Made by a program: the position numbers and the translations under genes
The notes under the pieces: generated by a model
What the model was told of the DNA's origin: nothing
What the model saw: the letters and a program-made list of their open reading frames with translations, nothing else
Database searches by the model: none
From: Mycolicibacterium confluentis
GTDB lineage: Bacteria > Actinomycetota > Actinomycetes > Mycobacteriales > Mycobacteriaceae
DNA: 64,000 bases
NCBI RefSeq assembly: GCF_010729895.1
Contig: NZ_AP022612.1
Location: 1,550,001-1,614,000, forward strand
Reading direction: 5' to 3'
Shown: positions 1 through 8,303 of the stretch, in pieces
How the letters are laid out: every line of letters starts with the position of its first letter
Position numbering within the stretch: position 1 is the first letter of the stretch

Positions 1-3000
1 GGCCTGGCTGGTGGCATCGGTGTCGGCGGCGCAGCTGGGGTCGGCGGAGCAGCCGGGACCGGAACTGCAGGCAGCAACGGCAGCGCTGGTGTGGTGAACA
101 TCAGCGGCGGCAGCGGCGGTGACGGTGGCGACGGGTATGACTTCGCCTCTGATCTGTCTGCGCCTTCTGGTTCCAGTGGTGGCCATGGCGGTCGCGGTGG
201 TGACGCCGGGTCCTATGGCGATGGTGGCCAGGGTGGTTCCGGTGGTAGTGGTACCGCGGGCAGCGATGGTGCTGATGGTGTGGATCCGGGTGATTCCGGG
301 CAGGACGGTCAGGCCGGTGGTCATGGCGGTCATGGCGGTGCCGGTGGTGCCGGTGGCACGGTCTCGGGTGACTCCGGGTCCGGTGGTGCTGGTGGCCATG
401 GCGCTGACGGTGGTCATGGTGGAACCGGTGTGGCTGGTGCTGATGCGGCGACCGCTGGTGGAGCCGGGCAGTCCGGTGGCCTCGGCGGTACCGGTGGTGC
501 CGGTGGCAACGGCGGCAACGGTGGCGTGGCCGGCGCGGTCTACAACGGCAACTCGGGCATCTCCAATGTCGGCGGCAACGCCGGTGACGGCGGTGATGGT
601 GGCGCGGCCGGTCATGGCGGCGACGGCGCCGATGGCGATGCCAGCACCCCTGATGGTGGTGACGGTGGAGCCGGCGGCAGCAGCGGCTTCGGTGGTGCCG
701 GCGGTGTCGGTGGCACCGGTGTGACGTCGGGTGCTGACGGTGTCGACGGTGTGGACAACACCACCGCCGGTCACGGCGGCGCTGGTGGCGACGGCTATGA
801 CGCGGCCTCTGATCCGGGTGCGGCTGCGGGCACCGACGGTGGTCATGGTGGTGCCGGTGGTGACGCCGGGGCTTATGGCGACGGTGGCCAGGGCGGTGCC
901 GGTGGCAGCGGTGCTGCGGGTGCTCATGGTGCTGACGGAAACGATCCGGGTGAGTCCGGCCTCGACGGTGGAGCCGGTGGTCATGGCGGCGACGGCGGTG
1001 CCGGTGGTGCCGGTGGCACGGTCTCGGGTGACTCCGGGTCCGGTGGTGCTGGTGGCCATGGCGCTGACGGTGGTCATGGTGGAACCGGTGTGGCTGGTGC
1101 TGATGCGGCGACCGCTGGTGGAGCCGGGCAGTCCGGTGGCCACGGCGGTACCGGTGGTGCCGGTGGCAACGGCGGCAACGGTGGCGTGGCCGGCGCGGTC
1201 TACAACGGCAACTCGGGCATCTCCAATGTCGGCGGCAACGCCGGTGACGGCGGTGATGGTGGCGCGGCCGGTCATGGCGGCGACGGCGCCGATGGCGATG
1301 CCAGCACCCCTGATGGTGGTGACGGTGGTGCTGGCGGCAGCAGCGGCTTCGGTGGTGCCGGCGGTGTCGGTGGCACCGGTGTGACCTCGGGTGCTGACGG
1401 TGTCGACGGTGTGGACAACACCACCGCCGGTCACGGCGGCGCTGGTGGCGACGGCTATGACGCTGCTTCGGATCCGGGTGCGGCTGCGGGCACTGCTGGT
1501 GGTCATGGCGGTCGTGGTGGTGACGCGGGCACGTATGGCGATGGTGGCCAGGGTGGTTCCGGTGGCAGTGGTACCGCGGGTGCCGATGGCCTCAACGGTG
1601 TGAACCCAGGCGAGTCCGGGCAGGACGGCCAGGTCGGTGGCGCTGGTGGCGATGGTGGCCAGGGTGGTGCCGGTGGCACGGTCTCGGGTAACTCCGGGTC
1701 CGGTGGTGCCGGCGGCCACGGCGCTGACGGTGGTCATGGTGGGACCGGTGTGGCCGGCGCTGATGCGGTGACCGCTGGTGGTGCCGGGCAGGCCGGTGGC
1801 CACGGCGGCCAGGGCGGTGCCGGCGGCAACGGCGGCAACGGTGGTGCCGCGGGTGTGGTCTTCGTCGGCAACGAGGGCTCGGTCGGCGTCGGCGGCAACG
1901 CCGGTGACGGTGGCAACGGCGGCACGCCTGGTGACGGTGGCGACGGCGCGGACGCAGTGACTCCGGGCGGCGCTGGAGGCGCCGGCGGCCACGGCGGTAA
2001 CGCCGGGTTCGGTGGTGCCGGTGGCACCGGAGGCACCGGATCGACGCCGGGCGCTGACGGAGCCAACGGTCTGATGCCCACCGGTACGCACGGCAGCGGC
2101 GGCAACGGCGGTGACGGTGCGGACGCGATCACGGCTGGCGGCACCGGTGGTGCCGGCGGCAAGGGCGGCGACGCCGGCAACATCGGCGACGGCGGCCATG
2201 GCGGTGCCGGCGGCAAGGGCGGCACCGGCGCAACCGGGGTCAATCCCGGGACAGGCGGTTCAAGCCCCACTGCGGCGACCGGCGGTAACGGCGCTTCGGC
2301 AGGTGGGCTCTTCGATACCGGCACCAAGACGGGCGGAAACGGTACGGCTGGAACCAACGGGAACAACGCCAACAACGGCGGACTGCAGCAGGTCGGTGGT
2401 ACCGGTGGTAACGGCGGCCAGGCCCAAGTCGGCTGGGGCCAAAGCTATGGCGGTGTCGGCGGGGCCGGAGGCACCGGCGGCGTCGGGGCCAGGGGCGGCA
2501 ACGGTGGCACCGGCGGAGCTGCCTACGCCGGAGCCGGAACCGGGGTTGGCCGAGCCGGCGCAGGCGGCAAGGGCGGCACCGGTGGAGTCGGTGTGGTCGG
2601 CGGCGCGGCAGGCGCAGGTGGCGCCGGCGGCGCGGGCGGCGCGGGCGGATCCATCTCCGGTGTCGGCGGCAACGGTGGTATCGGCGGGCAGGGTGGCACC
2701 GGCGGCACCGGCAGCACGGCCGGCGCCGGTGGCACCGGTGGCAACGGCGGAACTGGTACGCGTGTCTCGCCAGCCACGTCGTACGGCGGCAACGGTGGCC
2801 AGGGTGGCACCGGCGGCGTCGGCGGATCCGGTGCCGTCGGTGGAACCGGTGGGCAGGGCGGTGCTGCTGGCAACGGCGCGAGCGGTGCGGGTGTGGCCGG
2901 CGTCGGTGGCGCCGGGGGCACCGGCGGCACGGGTGGCACCGGCGGCACCGGCGGCAACGGTGGCAACGGTGGCACCGGCACCAACGGCAACGGCACCGGC

Positions 3001-3159
3001 GGTGCGGCCGGAGTAGGCGGCACCGGTGGGTCCGGTGGGACCGGCGGTGCTGGCGGAGCGGGCGGCCTTGAGGCGGACGGCTCGCACGCTGCCTCCGGCG
3101 GTCAGGGCGGAACGGGAGCTGGGGGCGCCACAGGCGCAGGCGGGTCTGTGGGCACCTAA
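1..3159 (+). CDS. PGRS-like glycine-rich repeat protein, 5'-truncated by the window edge
   Basis: The open frame runs from base 1 without a start, so the N-terminus (including any PE domain) lies outside the window. At least 1,053 residues are visible, composed almost wholly of GGxGGxG, GGDGGDG and GGAGGTG motifs, like the PGRS domains of mycobacterial PE_PGRS proteins. Residues from about 21 to 680 form three near-identical 220-residue units; the rest is less regular and ends in a Gly/Ala-rich tail. I see no catalytic domain or membrane segment. PGRS proteins are usually surface-exposed, but that is family knowledge and not visible here. Because no PE domain can be seen, a generic glycine-rich surface protein remains possible. 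A strong hairpin follows the stop. Confidence 0.75.
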   Translation, partial: GLAGGIGVGGAAGVGGAAGTGTAGSNGSAGVVNISGGSGGDGGDGYDFASDLSAPSGSSGGHGGRGGDAGSYGDGGQGGSGGSGTAGSDGADGVDPGDSGQDGQAGGHGGHGGAGGAGGTVSGDSGSGGAGGHGADGGHGGTGVAGADAATAGGAGQSGGLGGTGGAGGNGGNGGVAGAVYNGNSGISNVGGNAGDGGDGGAAGHGGDGADGDASTPDGGDGGAGGSSGFGGAGGVGGTGVTSGADGVDGVDNTTAGHGGAGGDGYDAASDPGAAAGTDGGHGGAGGDAGAYGDGGQGGAGGSGAAGAHGADGNDPGESGLDGGAGGHGGDGGAGGAGGTVSGDSGSGGAGGHGADGGHGGTGVAGADAATAGGAGQSGGHGGTGGAGGNGGNGGVAGAVYNGNSGISNVGGNAGDGGDGGAAGHGGDGADGDASTPDGGDGGAGGSSGFGGAGGVGGTGVTSGADGVDGVDNTTAGHGGAGGDGYDAASDPGAAAGTAGGHGGRGGDAGTYGDGGQGGSGGSGTAGADGLNGVNPGESGQDGQVGGAGGDGGQGGAGGTVSGNSGSGGAGGHGADGGHGGTGVAGADAVTAGGAGQAGGHGGQGGAGGNGGNGGAAGVVFVGNEGSVGVGGNAGDGGNGGTPGDGGDGADAVTPGGAGGAGGHGGNAGFGGAGGTGGTGSTPGADGANGLMPTGTHGSGGNGGDGADAITAGGTGGAGGKGGDAGNIGDGGHGGAGGKGGTGATGVNPGTGGSSPTAATGGNGASAGGLFDTGTKTGGNGTAGTNGNNANNGGLQQVGGTGGNGGQAQVGWGQSYGGVGGAGGTGGVGARGGNGGTGGAAYAGAGTGVGRAGAGGKGGTGGVGVVGGAAGAGGAGGAGGAGGSISGVGGNGGIGGQGGTGGTGSTAGAGGTGGNGGTGTRVSPATSYGGNGGQGGTGGVGGSGAVGGTGGQGGAAGNGASGAGVAGVGGAGGTGGTGGTGGTGGNGGNGGTGTNGNGTGGAAGVGGTGGSGGTGGAGGAGGLEADGSHAASGGQGGTGAGGATGAGGSVGT
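61..2040 (+). repeat. three tandem 660-bp units inside the glycine-rich gene
   Basis: Landmarks recur exactly 660 bp apart, for example GTCTCGGGTGACTCC at 361 and 1021 and a close match at 1681, and GGCGACGG(G/C)TATGAC at about 126, 786 and 1446. Units one and two are nearly identical from 361-780 versus 1021-1440 (I count about four differences), while the third has diverged more. The period is a multiple of three, so unit gain or loss keeps the frame. Confidence 0.9.
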
Positions 3160-3188
3160 AGGACCCGCGGGCACCTAGAGGACCCAAT

Positions 3189-3231
3189 CGGGGCGCTGGT
3201 ACGCGATCACAAGTCGCGCACCAGCGCCCCG
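3189..3231. terminator. strong hairpin after the glycine-rich gene
   Basis: A perfect 12-bp inverted repeat, CGGGGCGCTGGT at 3189-3200 and its complement at 3220-3231, is extended inward by five further pairs (3202-3206 with 3214-3218) around a 7-nt loop. No U-tract follows, as is usual in mycobacteria. It lies 30 bases after the stop and 20 bases before the next gene, so it probably separates the two transcripts. Confidence 0.65.
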
Positions 3232-3252
3232 CAGCCGTTCTAGCCTCGAACC

Positions 3253-3675
3253 ATGGACGAACTCTCAGAAGACGTGGTCGCGTTCCTGACCGAAGGCACG
3301 CGGACGGGAAAACTGGCCTGGGTCGCGGCCGACGGCAGACCACTCGTCGCCCCGGTGTGGTTCCTCGTCGACGGCAACCAGTTGGTCTTCACCACCGGGA
3401 AAGGCACCGCCAAAGGCCTTGCTCTGCAACGGGATCCGCGAGTGACGATCTGCGTCGACGATGAGCAGCCCCCGTACTCGTTTGTCCAGGTGCAGGGCAT
3501 CGCCGCCACGGGTGAGGACCCGGAAGACGTGCTGGACACCGCGACCAGGATCGGCGGCCGCTATATGGGCGCCGACCGCGCGCAGGAGTACGGACAGCGC
3601 AACGGAGTGCCCGGTGAACTGGTCGTACGAGTGACGCCGACGAGGGTCCTCAAGGGCTTCGATATCGCCGAGTGA
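3253..3675 (+). CDS. PPOX-class F420/FMN-dependent oxidoreductase
   Basis: 140 residues with the split-barrel flavin-binding fold of the pyridoxamine-phosphate-oxidase-like family: an N-terminal helix, GKLAWVAADGRPLVAPVWF (the usual cofactor-contacting strands, about residues 20-38), VFTTGKGTAKGLALQRDPRV, and a C-terminal strand ending in RVLKGFDIAE. Size and sequence style match the small mycobacterial enzymes that use F420 (Rv1155/Rv2074 group); the actual cofactor and substrate cannot be told from sequence. ATG start at 3253; it is monocistronic, between a hairpin and a convergent minus-strand gene whose stop begins three bases after its own. Confidence 0.75.
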   Translation: MDELSEDVVAFLTEGTRTGKLAWVAADGRPLVAPVWFLVDGNQLVFTTGKGTAKGLALQRDPRVTICVDDEQPPYSFVQVQGIAATGEDPEDVLDTATRIGGRYMGADRAQEYGQRNGVPGELVVRVTPTRVLKGFDIAE

Positions 3676-3678
3676 GCC

Positions 3679-4383
3679 TCAGGCGGCAATGCGTGCGGCC
3701 AGCACCGCGTCGTAGCGGTCCAGCACGGTGGCCGCGACCAGGTTGTGCGAGCCCAGCGGCTCCGCCATCACATGCCCATGGGCAGAAGCGAATTCGGACA
3801 CCCGGTCGGTGATCACACCATGCGCCAGGAACCACGGCGCGATGACGATCCGCCGCGCGCCGGTGGCGCTCAACCGCATCGATGCCTCGGCGAGGTTGGC
3901 CGCGGGTCCCGTCGCGAATCCGACGCGCGTACCCGTCCACCGCGTGCCCGCGCGAAGAAGACGTGCCACGGTCTCGGTGCGCGCATTGGCTACGGGATTC
4001 GAGGAGCCGACGGCGACCACCAGCACGCCGACATCGCTGTCGTCGGCGGACACGCCCGTCTCGCTCAACCGGTGCCGCAGCACGGTCAGCAGTGCCGAAT
4101 CCTCACCCAGCACCGAGGCCTGCTCGACGGAGGCACCCGACGCCGAAATCATCCCGGGGATGTCGACCCGCGCATGATAGGCGTCGGCCAACAACAGGGG
4201 AGCGACGACGGCCGGGGCCGTCAACGAACCCAGCACGTCGGGCAGGCTCGGCGCGTTCTTCTCGCAGAACGCGACCCGCACATCCAGGTCTTCCCGCAGG
4301 CGCCGGATCCGCCCGGCGATCGCGTGCACGACAGCAGACGAACGTGGGTCCGCGCTGCCGTGTGCCGTCAGGACCAGCGTCAC
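3679..4383 (-). CDS. sirohydrochlorin/cobalt chelatase-like protein (CbiX family)
   Basis: 234 residues starting at GTG 4383, whose last two bases begin the TGA stop of cysH (GTGA overlap), so translation is probably coupled; an in-frame ATG at 4401 would extend it by six residues. The N-terminus TLVLTAHGSADPRSS carries the catalytic-type AHGS motif of CbiX/SirB chelatases, and the second half repeats the fold with LVVAVGSSNP and a WFLAHGVITDRV segment, as in two-domain family members. Its place as third gene behind sirA and cysH suggests it inserts iron into sirohydrochlorin for the siroheme of SirA; this is inference. M. tuberculosis has a similar gene (Rv2393) in the same place. Confidence 0.8.
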   Translation of the reverse strand: MTLVLTAHGSADPRSSAVVHAIAGRIRRLREDLDVRVAFCEKNAPSLPDVLGSLTAPAVVAPLLLADAYHARVDIPGMISASGASVEQASVLGEDSALLTVLRHRLSETGVSADDSDVGVLVVAVGSSNPVANARTETVARLLRAGTRWTGTRVGFATGPAANLAEASMRLSATGARRIVIAPWFLAHGVITDRVSEFASAHGHVMAEPLGSHNLVAATVLDRYDAVLAARIAA

Positions 4384-5120
4384 GAGGCGTGCAACCCGCA
4401 TTCCGTCTTGGCCTGGCCGGCCCAGCGTCCACTGCGCGGATCGGAACCGGGCAGCGGCTTCGCGGTGCACGGCCTGCAGCCGATCGACGGGTAGCCCTCG
4501 TCGACCAGGGGATTGACCAGGATGCCGTTGGCGTCGATGTAGTCCTGCATCTGCTCATCGGTCCACGCCGCGATCGGGTTGATCTTCACCAGACCGAACG
4601 CCTCATCGAAGCTGATCAGCGGCGCATTGGCCCTGGTGGGGGACTCGACGCGGCGGATGCCCGTCACCCACGCCGAGTAGCCGCTCAGTGCCTTGGACAG
4701 CGGTTCGACCTTGCGCATCCGGCAGCACGCCGCGGCGTCACGGGCGAACAGGTCCTTACCGAACAGCGAGTCCTGCTCGGCCACCGATTTCTGGGGCGTG
4801 ACATTGACCACGTGCACGCCGTAGACGGCCTCGACCGCATCGCGGGTGCCGATGGTCTCGGCGAAGTGGTAGCCGGTGTCCAGGAACAGCACGTCGACGC
4901 CGGGCCGCACCTTGGCGGCCATCTCGACCAGCACCCCGTCCTGCATGTTCGACGCGACGACGTATCCGGATGCCGCCGAGTCCGCGGCGCGAGCCGCCCC
5001 ACCGAACGTTTCATCGGTCCAGCGCAGAAGCTCCTCGGCGCTGGCGCCGGCCAACTCCGCGGCGCCCCGTTCGGCAAGTTCTCGCAGGTCGGTTTCGGTC
5101 ATCAGCACCCCTCTGGTCAT
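4380..5120 (-). CDS. cysH: adenylyl-sulfate (APS) reductase
   Basis: 246 residues from ATG 5120, which overlaps the sirA stop as ATGA. The enzyme reduces adenylyl sulfate to sulfite using thioredoxin in assimilatory sulfate reduction. Seen in the sequence: SNMQDGVLVEMAAKVRPGV (PP-loop region, about 65-85), LFLDTGYHFAET, the double-cysteine AACCRMRKVEPL near 130, and CRPCTAKP plus the catalytic ECGLHAS tail. The CC...CxxC set binds a 4Fe-4S cluster and marks the APS-type rather than the PAPS-type enzyme. It is the second gene of the sirA-cysH-chelatase operon under the polycysteine leader. Confidence 0.93.
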   Translation of the reverse strand: MTRGVLMTETDLRELAERGAAELAGASAEELLRWTDETFGGAARAADSAASGYVVASNMQDGVLVEMAAKVRPGVDVLFLDTGYHFAETIGTRDAVEAVYGVHVVNVTPQKSVAEQDSLFGKDLFARDAAACCRMRKVEPLSKALSGYSAWVTGIRRVESPTRANAPLISFDEAFGLVKINPIAAWTDEQMQDYIDANGILVNPLVDEGYPSIGCRPCTAKPLPGSDPRSGRWAGQAKTECGLHAS

Positions 5121-6808
5121 CGCAGGTCGGCCTCGTCGGCTCGAACCGCCCACTGGGCGAAACGCTCGCCGTCCTCGCGTTGTTTCACGAAGTTGCGGAC
5201 CACCCGCTCGATGTAGTCCCCGAGCTCACTGGAGAGCACCTTGTGCTGGCGCAGCTTGCGGCCGAACCCGCTGTCCAGACCCAGGCTGCCGCCGAGGTGC
5301 ACCTGGAAGCCCTCCTCGGGGCCGTTGCCGTCGTCGACCATCTGGCCCTTGAAGCCGATGTCGGCGATCTGGATCCGGGCGCACGAGTTGGGGCAGCCGT
5401 TGATGTTGACCGTGACCGGGACGTCCAGTTGGGCGTTGATGTCCTCGAGTCGCTTCTCCAGGTCCGGAACCAGCGACTGTGCCCGCACCCGCGTCTCCGC
5501 GAACGACAGCTTGCAGAACTCGATTCCGGTGCAGGCCATCAGGTTTCGACGCCAGTGCGACGGAGTCGACGGCAGGCCCAGGGCGTCCAGGCCAGCGCGC
5601 AGTTCGTCGAGCTTGTCGTCGGGGACGTCGAGCACGATCAGCTTCTGGTACGGCGTGAACCGCACGCGGTTGGAGCCCGCGGCCTCGGCCAGGTCGGCCA
5701 CCTTGGTCAGGATGGTGCCCGACACGCGGCCCGCGATCGGCGCGACGCCGACGGCGTTGAGGCCGTTCTTGAGCTTCTGCACACCGACGTGATCGATGGG
5801 CCGGGGCACCGGGGTGGGCGCGGGGCCGTCGATCAGGGGGCGCTTGAGGTACTCATTCTCGAGAACCTCCCTGAACTTCTCGACACCCCAGTCCTTGACC
5901 AGGAACTTCAGCCGGGCCTTGGCGCGCAGGCGGCGGTAGCCGTAGTCGCGGAAGACCGACACGACGGCTTCCCACACGTCCGGGACCTCGTCGATCGGCA
6001 CCCAGGCGCCCAGCCGCTGGCCCAGCATCGGGTTGGTGGACAGCCCGCCGCCGACCCACAGGTCGAAGCCCGGTCCGTGCTCGGGATGCTCGACCCCGAT
6101 GAACGCGACGTCGTTGACCTCGTGCACGACGTCCTGCAGGCCCGAGATCGCGGTCTTGAACTTGCGCGGCAGGTTGGAGTACTCGGGCTTGCCGATGTAG
6201 CGCTTGACGATCTCGTTGATCGCGGGGGTGCCGTCGATCACCTCGTCGAGCGACTCGCCGGCCAGGGGGGATCCGAGCACGACGCGCGGGCAGTCGCCGC
6301 ACGCCTCGGTGGTCTGCAGGCCGACCTCGTCGAGTCGACGCCAGATCTCGGGCATGTTCTCGACCTCGATCCAGTGGTACTGGATGTTCTCGCGGTCGGA
6401 AATGTCGGCGGTGTCACGGGCGAACTCGGTGGAGATGCCGCCGAGGGTGCGAAGCGCCTGCGTGGTCAGTGCGCCGCCGTCGCTGCGGACGCGCAGCATG
6501 AAGTACTCGTCTTCGAGCATGTCGGTGTTCTCGTCACCGGTCCAGGTGCCGTCATACCCGGGCTTACGCTGCGTGTAGAGGCCCCACCAGCGGAAACGGC
6601 CGCGCAGGTCGCCCTTGTCGATGCTGTCGAAGCCGCCGGGGGCATAGATGTTCTCGATGCGCTGCCGCACATTGAGCGGGTTGTCGTCCTTCTTGGCCTG
6701 CTCATTGGCGTTGAGAGGCTCGCGGTAGCCGAGCGCCCACTGACCCTCGCCACGGGGGCGTTTCGCGGGACGGGCAGCCTTGGGGGCCGTTTCGGTGGTG
6801 TCTGTCAT
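5117..6808 (-). CDS. sirA: ferredoxin-dependent sulfite reductase
   Basis: 563 residues, normal length for mycobacterial SirA/NirA. It reduces sulfite to sulfide with six electrons from ferredoxin at a siroheme-4Fe-4S centre. Cluster ligands are visible as ACTGIEFCKLS (about residues 422-432) and NGCPNSCARIQ (about 470-480). RWWGLYTQRKPG and EACGDCPR contain the Tyr and Cys that are cross-linked in the M. tuberculosis enzyme (family knowledge). ATG at 6808 is preceded by a good Shine-Dalgarno AAGGAG at 6815-6820, which also lies in a small hairpin (6814-6829). It is the first structural gene of the operon. Confidence 0.93.
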   Translation of the reverse strand: MTDTTETAPKAARPAKRPRGEGQWALGYREPLNANEQAKKDDNPLNVRQRIENIYAPGGFDSIDKGDLRGRFRWWGLYTQRKPGYDGTWTGDENTDMLEDEYFMLRVRSDGGALTTQALRTLGGISTEFARDTADISDRENIQYHWIEVENMPEIWRRLDEVGLQTTEACGDCPRVVLGSPLAGESLDEVIDGTPAINEIVKRYIGKPEYSNLPRKFKTAISGLQDVVHEVNDVAFIGVEHPEHGPGFDLWVGGGLSTNPMLGQRLGAWVPIDEVPDVWEAVVSVFRDYGYRRLRAKARLKFLVKDWGVEKFREVLENEYLKRPLIDGPAPTPVPRPIDHVGVQKLKNGLNAVGVAPIAGRVSGTILTKVADLAEAAGSNRVRFTPYQKLIVLDVPDDKLDELRAGLDALGLPSTPSHWRRNLMACTGIEFCKLSFAETRVRAQSLVPDLEKRLEDINAQLDVPVTVNINGCPNSCARIQIADIGFKGQMVDDGNGPEEGFQVHLGGSLGLDSGFGRKLRQHKVLSSELGDYIERVVRNFVKQREDGERFAQWAVRADEADLR

Positions 6809-6813
6809 GGATA

Positions 6814-6829
6814 GCTCCTTATGGGGAGC
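6814..6829 (-). promoter_or_regulatory. small hairpin covering the sirA Shine-Dalgarno
   Basis: On the minus strand GCTCC (6829-6825) can pair with GGAGC (6818-6814) across a 6-nt loop, hiding most of the AAGGAG ribosome-binding site of sirA. Five base pairs are weak, so a regulatory role in the cysteine-responsive leader is only a suggestion. Confidence 0.3.
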
Positions 6830-6930
6830 CGGCCTGCGGAGCGCGCGTCATCACCGGGGGCTGGACCGGTGGCGCAGATCCGGGGCCAGCTGAAGTGCTT
6901 GGTGGGCAGGTCTCCGATATCAACGCATCG

Positions 6931-7026
6931 TCAAGGCAGACAACAACAGCTACACACGCGCTTGAAATCGACGTGCCGGCGTGCCACCAGGGCAACGCGA
7001 CGGGTCTCAAAGCGGGCGGCAGTCAC
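6931..7026 (-). CDS. 31-residue polycysteine leader peptide upstream of sirA
   Basis: GTG at 7026 opens a 31-codon frame ending at TGA 6933-6931 with the C-terminus RVCSCCCLP, encoded by TGT-AGC-TGT-TGT-TGT. A -10-like CACAAT (7038-7033) ends six bases before the GTG, so the mRNA would start on the GTG and be leaderless. Mycobacteria are known to carry leaderless short frames with cysteine runs ahead of cysteine-biosynthesis operons that act as cysteine-responsive attenuators; position and content fit exactly. When cysteinyl-tRNA is scarce, ribosome stalling would allow read-through into sirA-cysH-chelatase. The 122-bp stretch to sirA should contain the termination or RBS-control element. The alternative 63-codon frame overlapping it (7010-6819) has no comparable features. 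Confidence 0.85.
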   Translation of the reverse strand: MTAARFETRRVALVARRHVDFKRVCSCCCLP

Positions 7027-7032
7027 GCGGCC

Positions 7033-7038
7033 ATTGTG
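7033..7038 (-). promoter_or_regulatory. -10 element of the leaderless polycysteine/sirA transcript
   Basis: CACAAT on the minus strand sits six bases upstream of the GTG at 7026, the spacing expected when transcription begins at the first base of the start codon. No clear -35 is seen, as is common for mycobacterial SigA promoters. Confidence 0.55.
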
Positions 7039-7118
7039 CCACGGACCCCCACTGACCTCCGAATCAGGCCAGATTTGCGCTCACTCTGAGCACAAGTCGG
7101 GTCTGGGACACTGGGGGG

Positions 7119-8297
7119 ATGGTGACGACGCAGGAGCGCGTGGGCGCAGAGCCCGATTTCGCGCTGAACCCCAGTGGGCAGTTCGGGGTGTACGTGCACG
7201 TCCCGTTCTGCGCGTCGCGGTGCGGATACTGCGACTTCAACACCTACACGCCGGGGGAGTTGGGCGGCGCGACACCGGCCGGGTGGCTCGAAGCGCTGCG
7301 CAGCGAACTGGCCCTGGCCTCGCAGCGGTTGCCCGGTCCGACGGTCGACACGGTGTTCGTCGGGGGCGGCACTCCCTCGATGCTCGGGGGCGACGGCCTG
7401 GCTGAGGTGCTCGACGCCGTCCGGTCCGAGTTCACCCTCGCGCCCGACGCCGAGGTCACCACCGAGGCCAACCCGGAGTCGACGAGTCCCGGGTTCTTCA
7501 CTCGCTTGCGCACCGCGGGCTACACGCGGGTGTCGCTGGGCATGCAGTCGGTCGCGCCGACGGTGCTGCGCCTGCTGGACCGCGTGCACTCGCCCGGACG
7601 GGCGCTGGATGCGGCGCGGGAGGCGCAGGATGCCGGCTTCGAACATGTGAACCTTGACCTCATCTACGGGTCACCGGGCGAGAGCGACGACGACCTGCAC
7701 CGATCGGTGGACGCCGCCATCGGCGCCGGGGTCGACCACCTCTCGGCGTACGCGCTGGTGGTCGAGGACGGCACCGCGCTGGCCCGCCGGGTCCGCCGCG
7801 GTGAGGTCGCCGCACCCGACGAGGACGTGTTGGCGCGACGCTACGAACTGCTCGACACGTGGCTGGCCGACGCCGGATTCACCTGGTACGAGGTCTCCAA
7901 CTGGAGTAAGCCCGGCGGCGAGTGCCGGCACAATCTGGGCTATTGGAACGGTGGCCAGTGGTGGGGTGCGGGTCCCGGTGCGCACGGCTTCGTCGGTGCC
8001 ACCCGATGGTGGAATGTCAAGCACCCCAACACCTATGCGGCATTGGCTGAGAAGCGCGAACTGCCCATCGCCGATTTCGAGGTCCTCGCGCCGCGGGATC
8101 GGCACGTCGAGGATGTGCTGTTGCAGATCCGCCTGCGCTCGGGCTTGCCCACGTCACTGCTCGACGCCGATGAGCAGGCCCGCGCCGAGTCCGCGGTGGC
8201 CGCAGGCCTTCTGGTGCACGACGGCCACAATCTGGTGCTCACCGACCGCGGTCGACTGCTGGCCGACGGCGTGGTGCGCGACCTGCTGGCGGACTGA
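7119..8297 (+). CDS. hemW: radical SAM heme chaperone HemW (HemN-like)
   Basis: 392 residues. CASRCGYCDF at about residues 31-40 is the CxxxCxYC radical-SAM cluster motif in the HemW/HemN form; VFVGGGTPSML and the EANPES and SLGMQS segments follow as SAM-binding parts of the TIM barrel, and the C-terminal HemN domain is present. Members once called oxygen-independent coproporphyrinogen oxidase mostly act as heme chaperones; the missing N-terminal extension of true HemN supports HemW. ATG 7119 is followed directly by GTG 7122, either of which could start it, preceded by a G-run. It converges on the mycobactin PKS with six bases between the stops. Confidence 0.85.
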   Translation: MVTTQERVGAEPDFALNPSGQFGVYVHVPFCASRCGYCDFNTYTPGELGGATPAGWLEALRSELALASQRLPGPTVDTVFVGGGTPSMLGGDGLAEVLDAVRSEFTLAPDAEVTTEANPESTSPGFFTRLRTAGYTRVSLGMQSVAPTVLRLLDRVHSPGRALDAAREAQDAGFEHVNLDLIYGSPGESDDDLHRSVDAAIGAGVDHLSAYALVVEDGTALARRVRRGEVAAPDEDVLARRYELLDTWLADAGFTWYEVSNWSKPGGECRHNLGYWNGGQWWGAGPGAHGFVGATRWWNVKHPNTYAALAEKRELPIADFEVLAPRDRHVEDVLLQIRLRSGLPTSLLDADEQARAESAVAAGLLVHDGHNLVLTDRGRLLADGVVRDLLAD

Positions 8298-8303
8298 CCC
8301 ACC

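Noticed and set aside
2240..3343. Antisense frames over the glycine-rich gene (Arg/Cys-rich and Pro-rich).
   Set aside because: They arise mechanically from GGC/GGT codons read on the other strand; extreme composition and no start signal.
6819..7010. 63-codon TTG-started frame overlapping the polycysteine leader.
   Set aside because: TTG start without ribosome-binding site and no conserved feature; the leader frame explains the region better.
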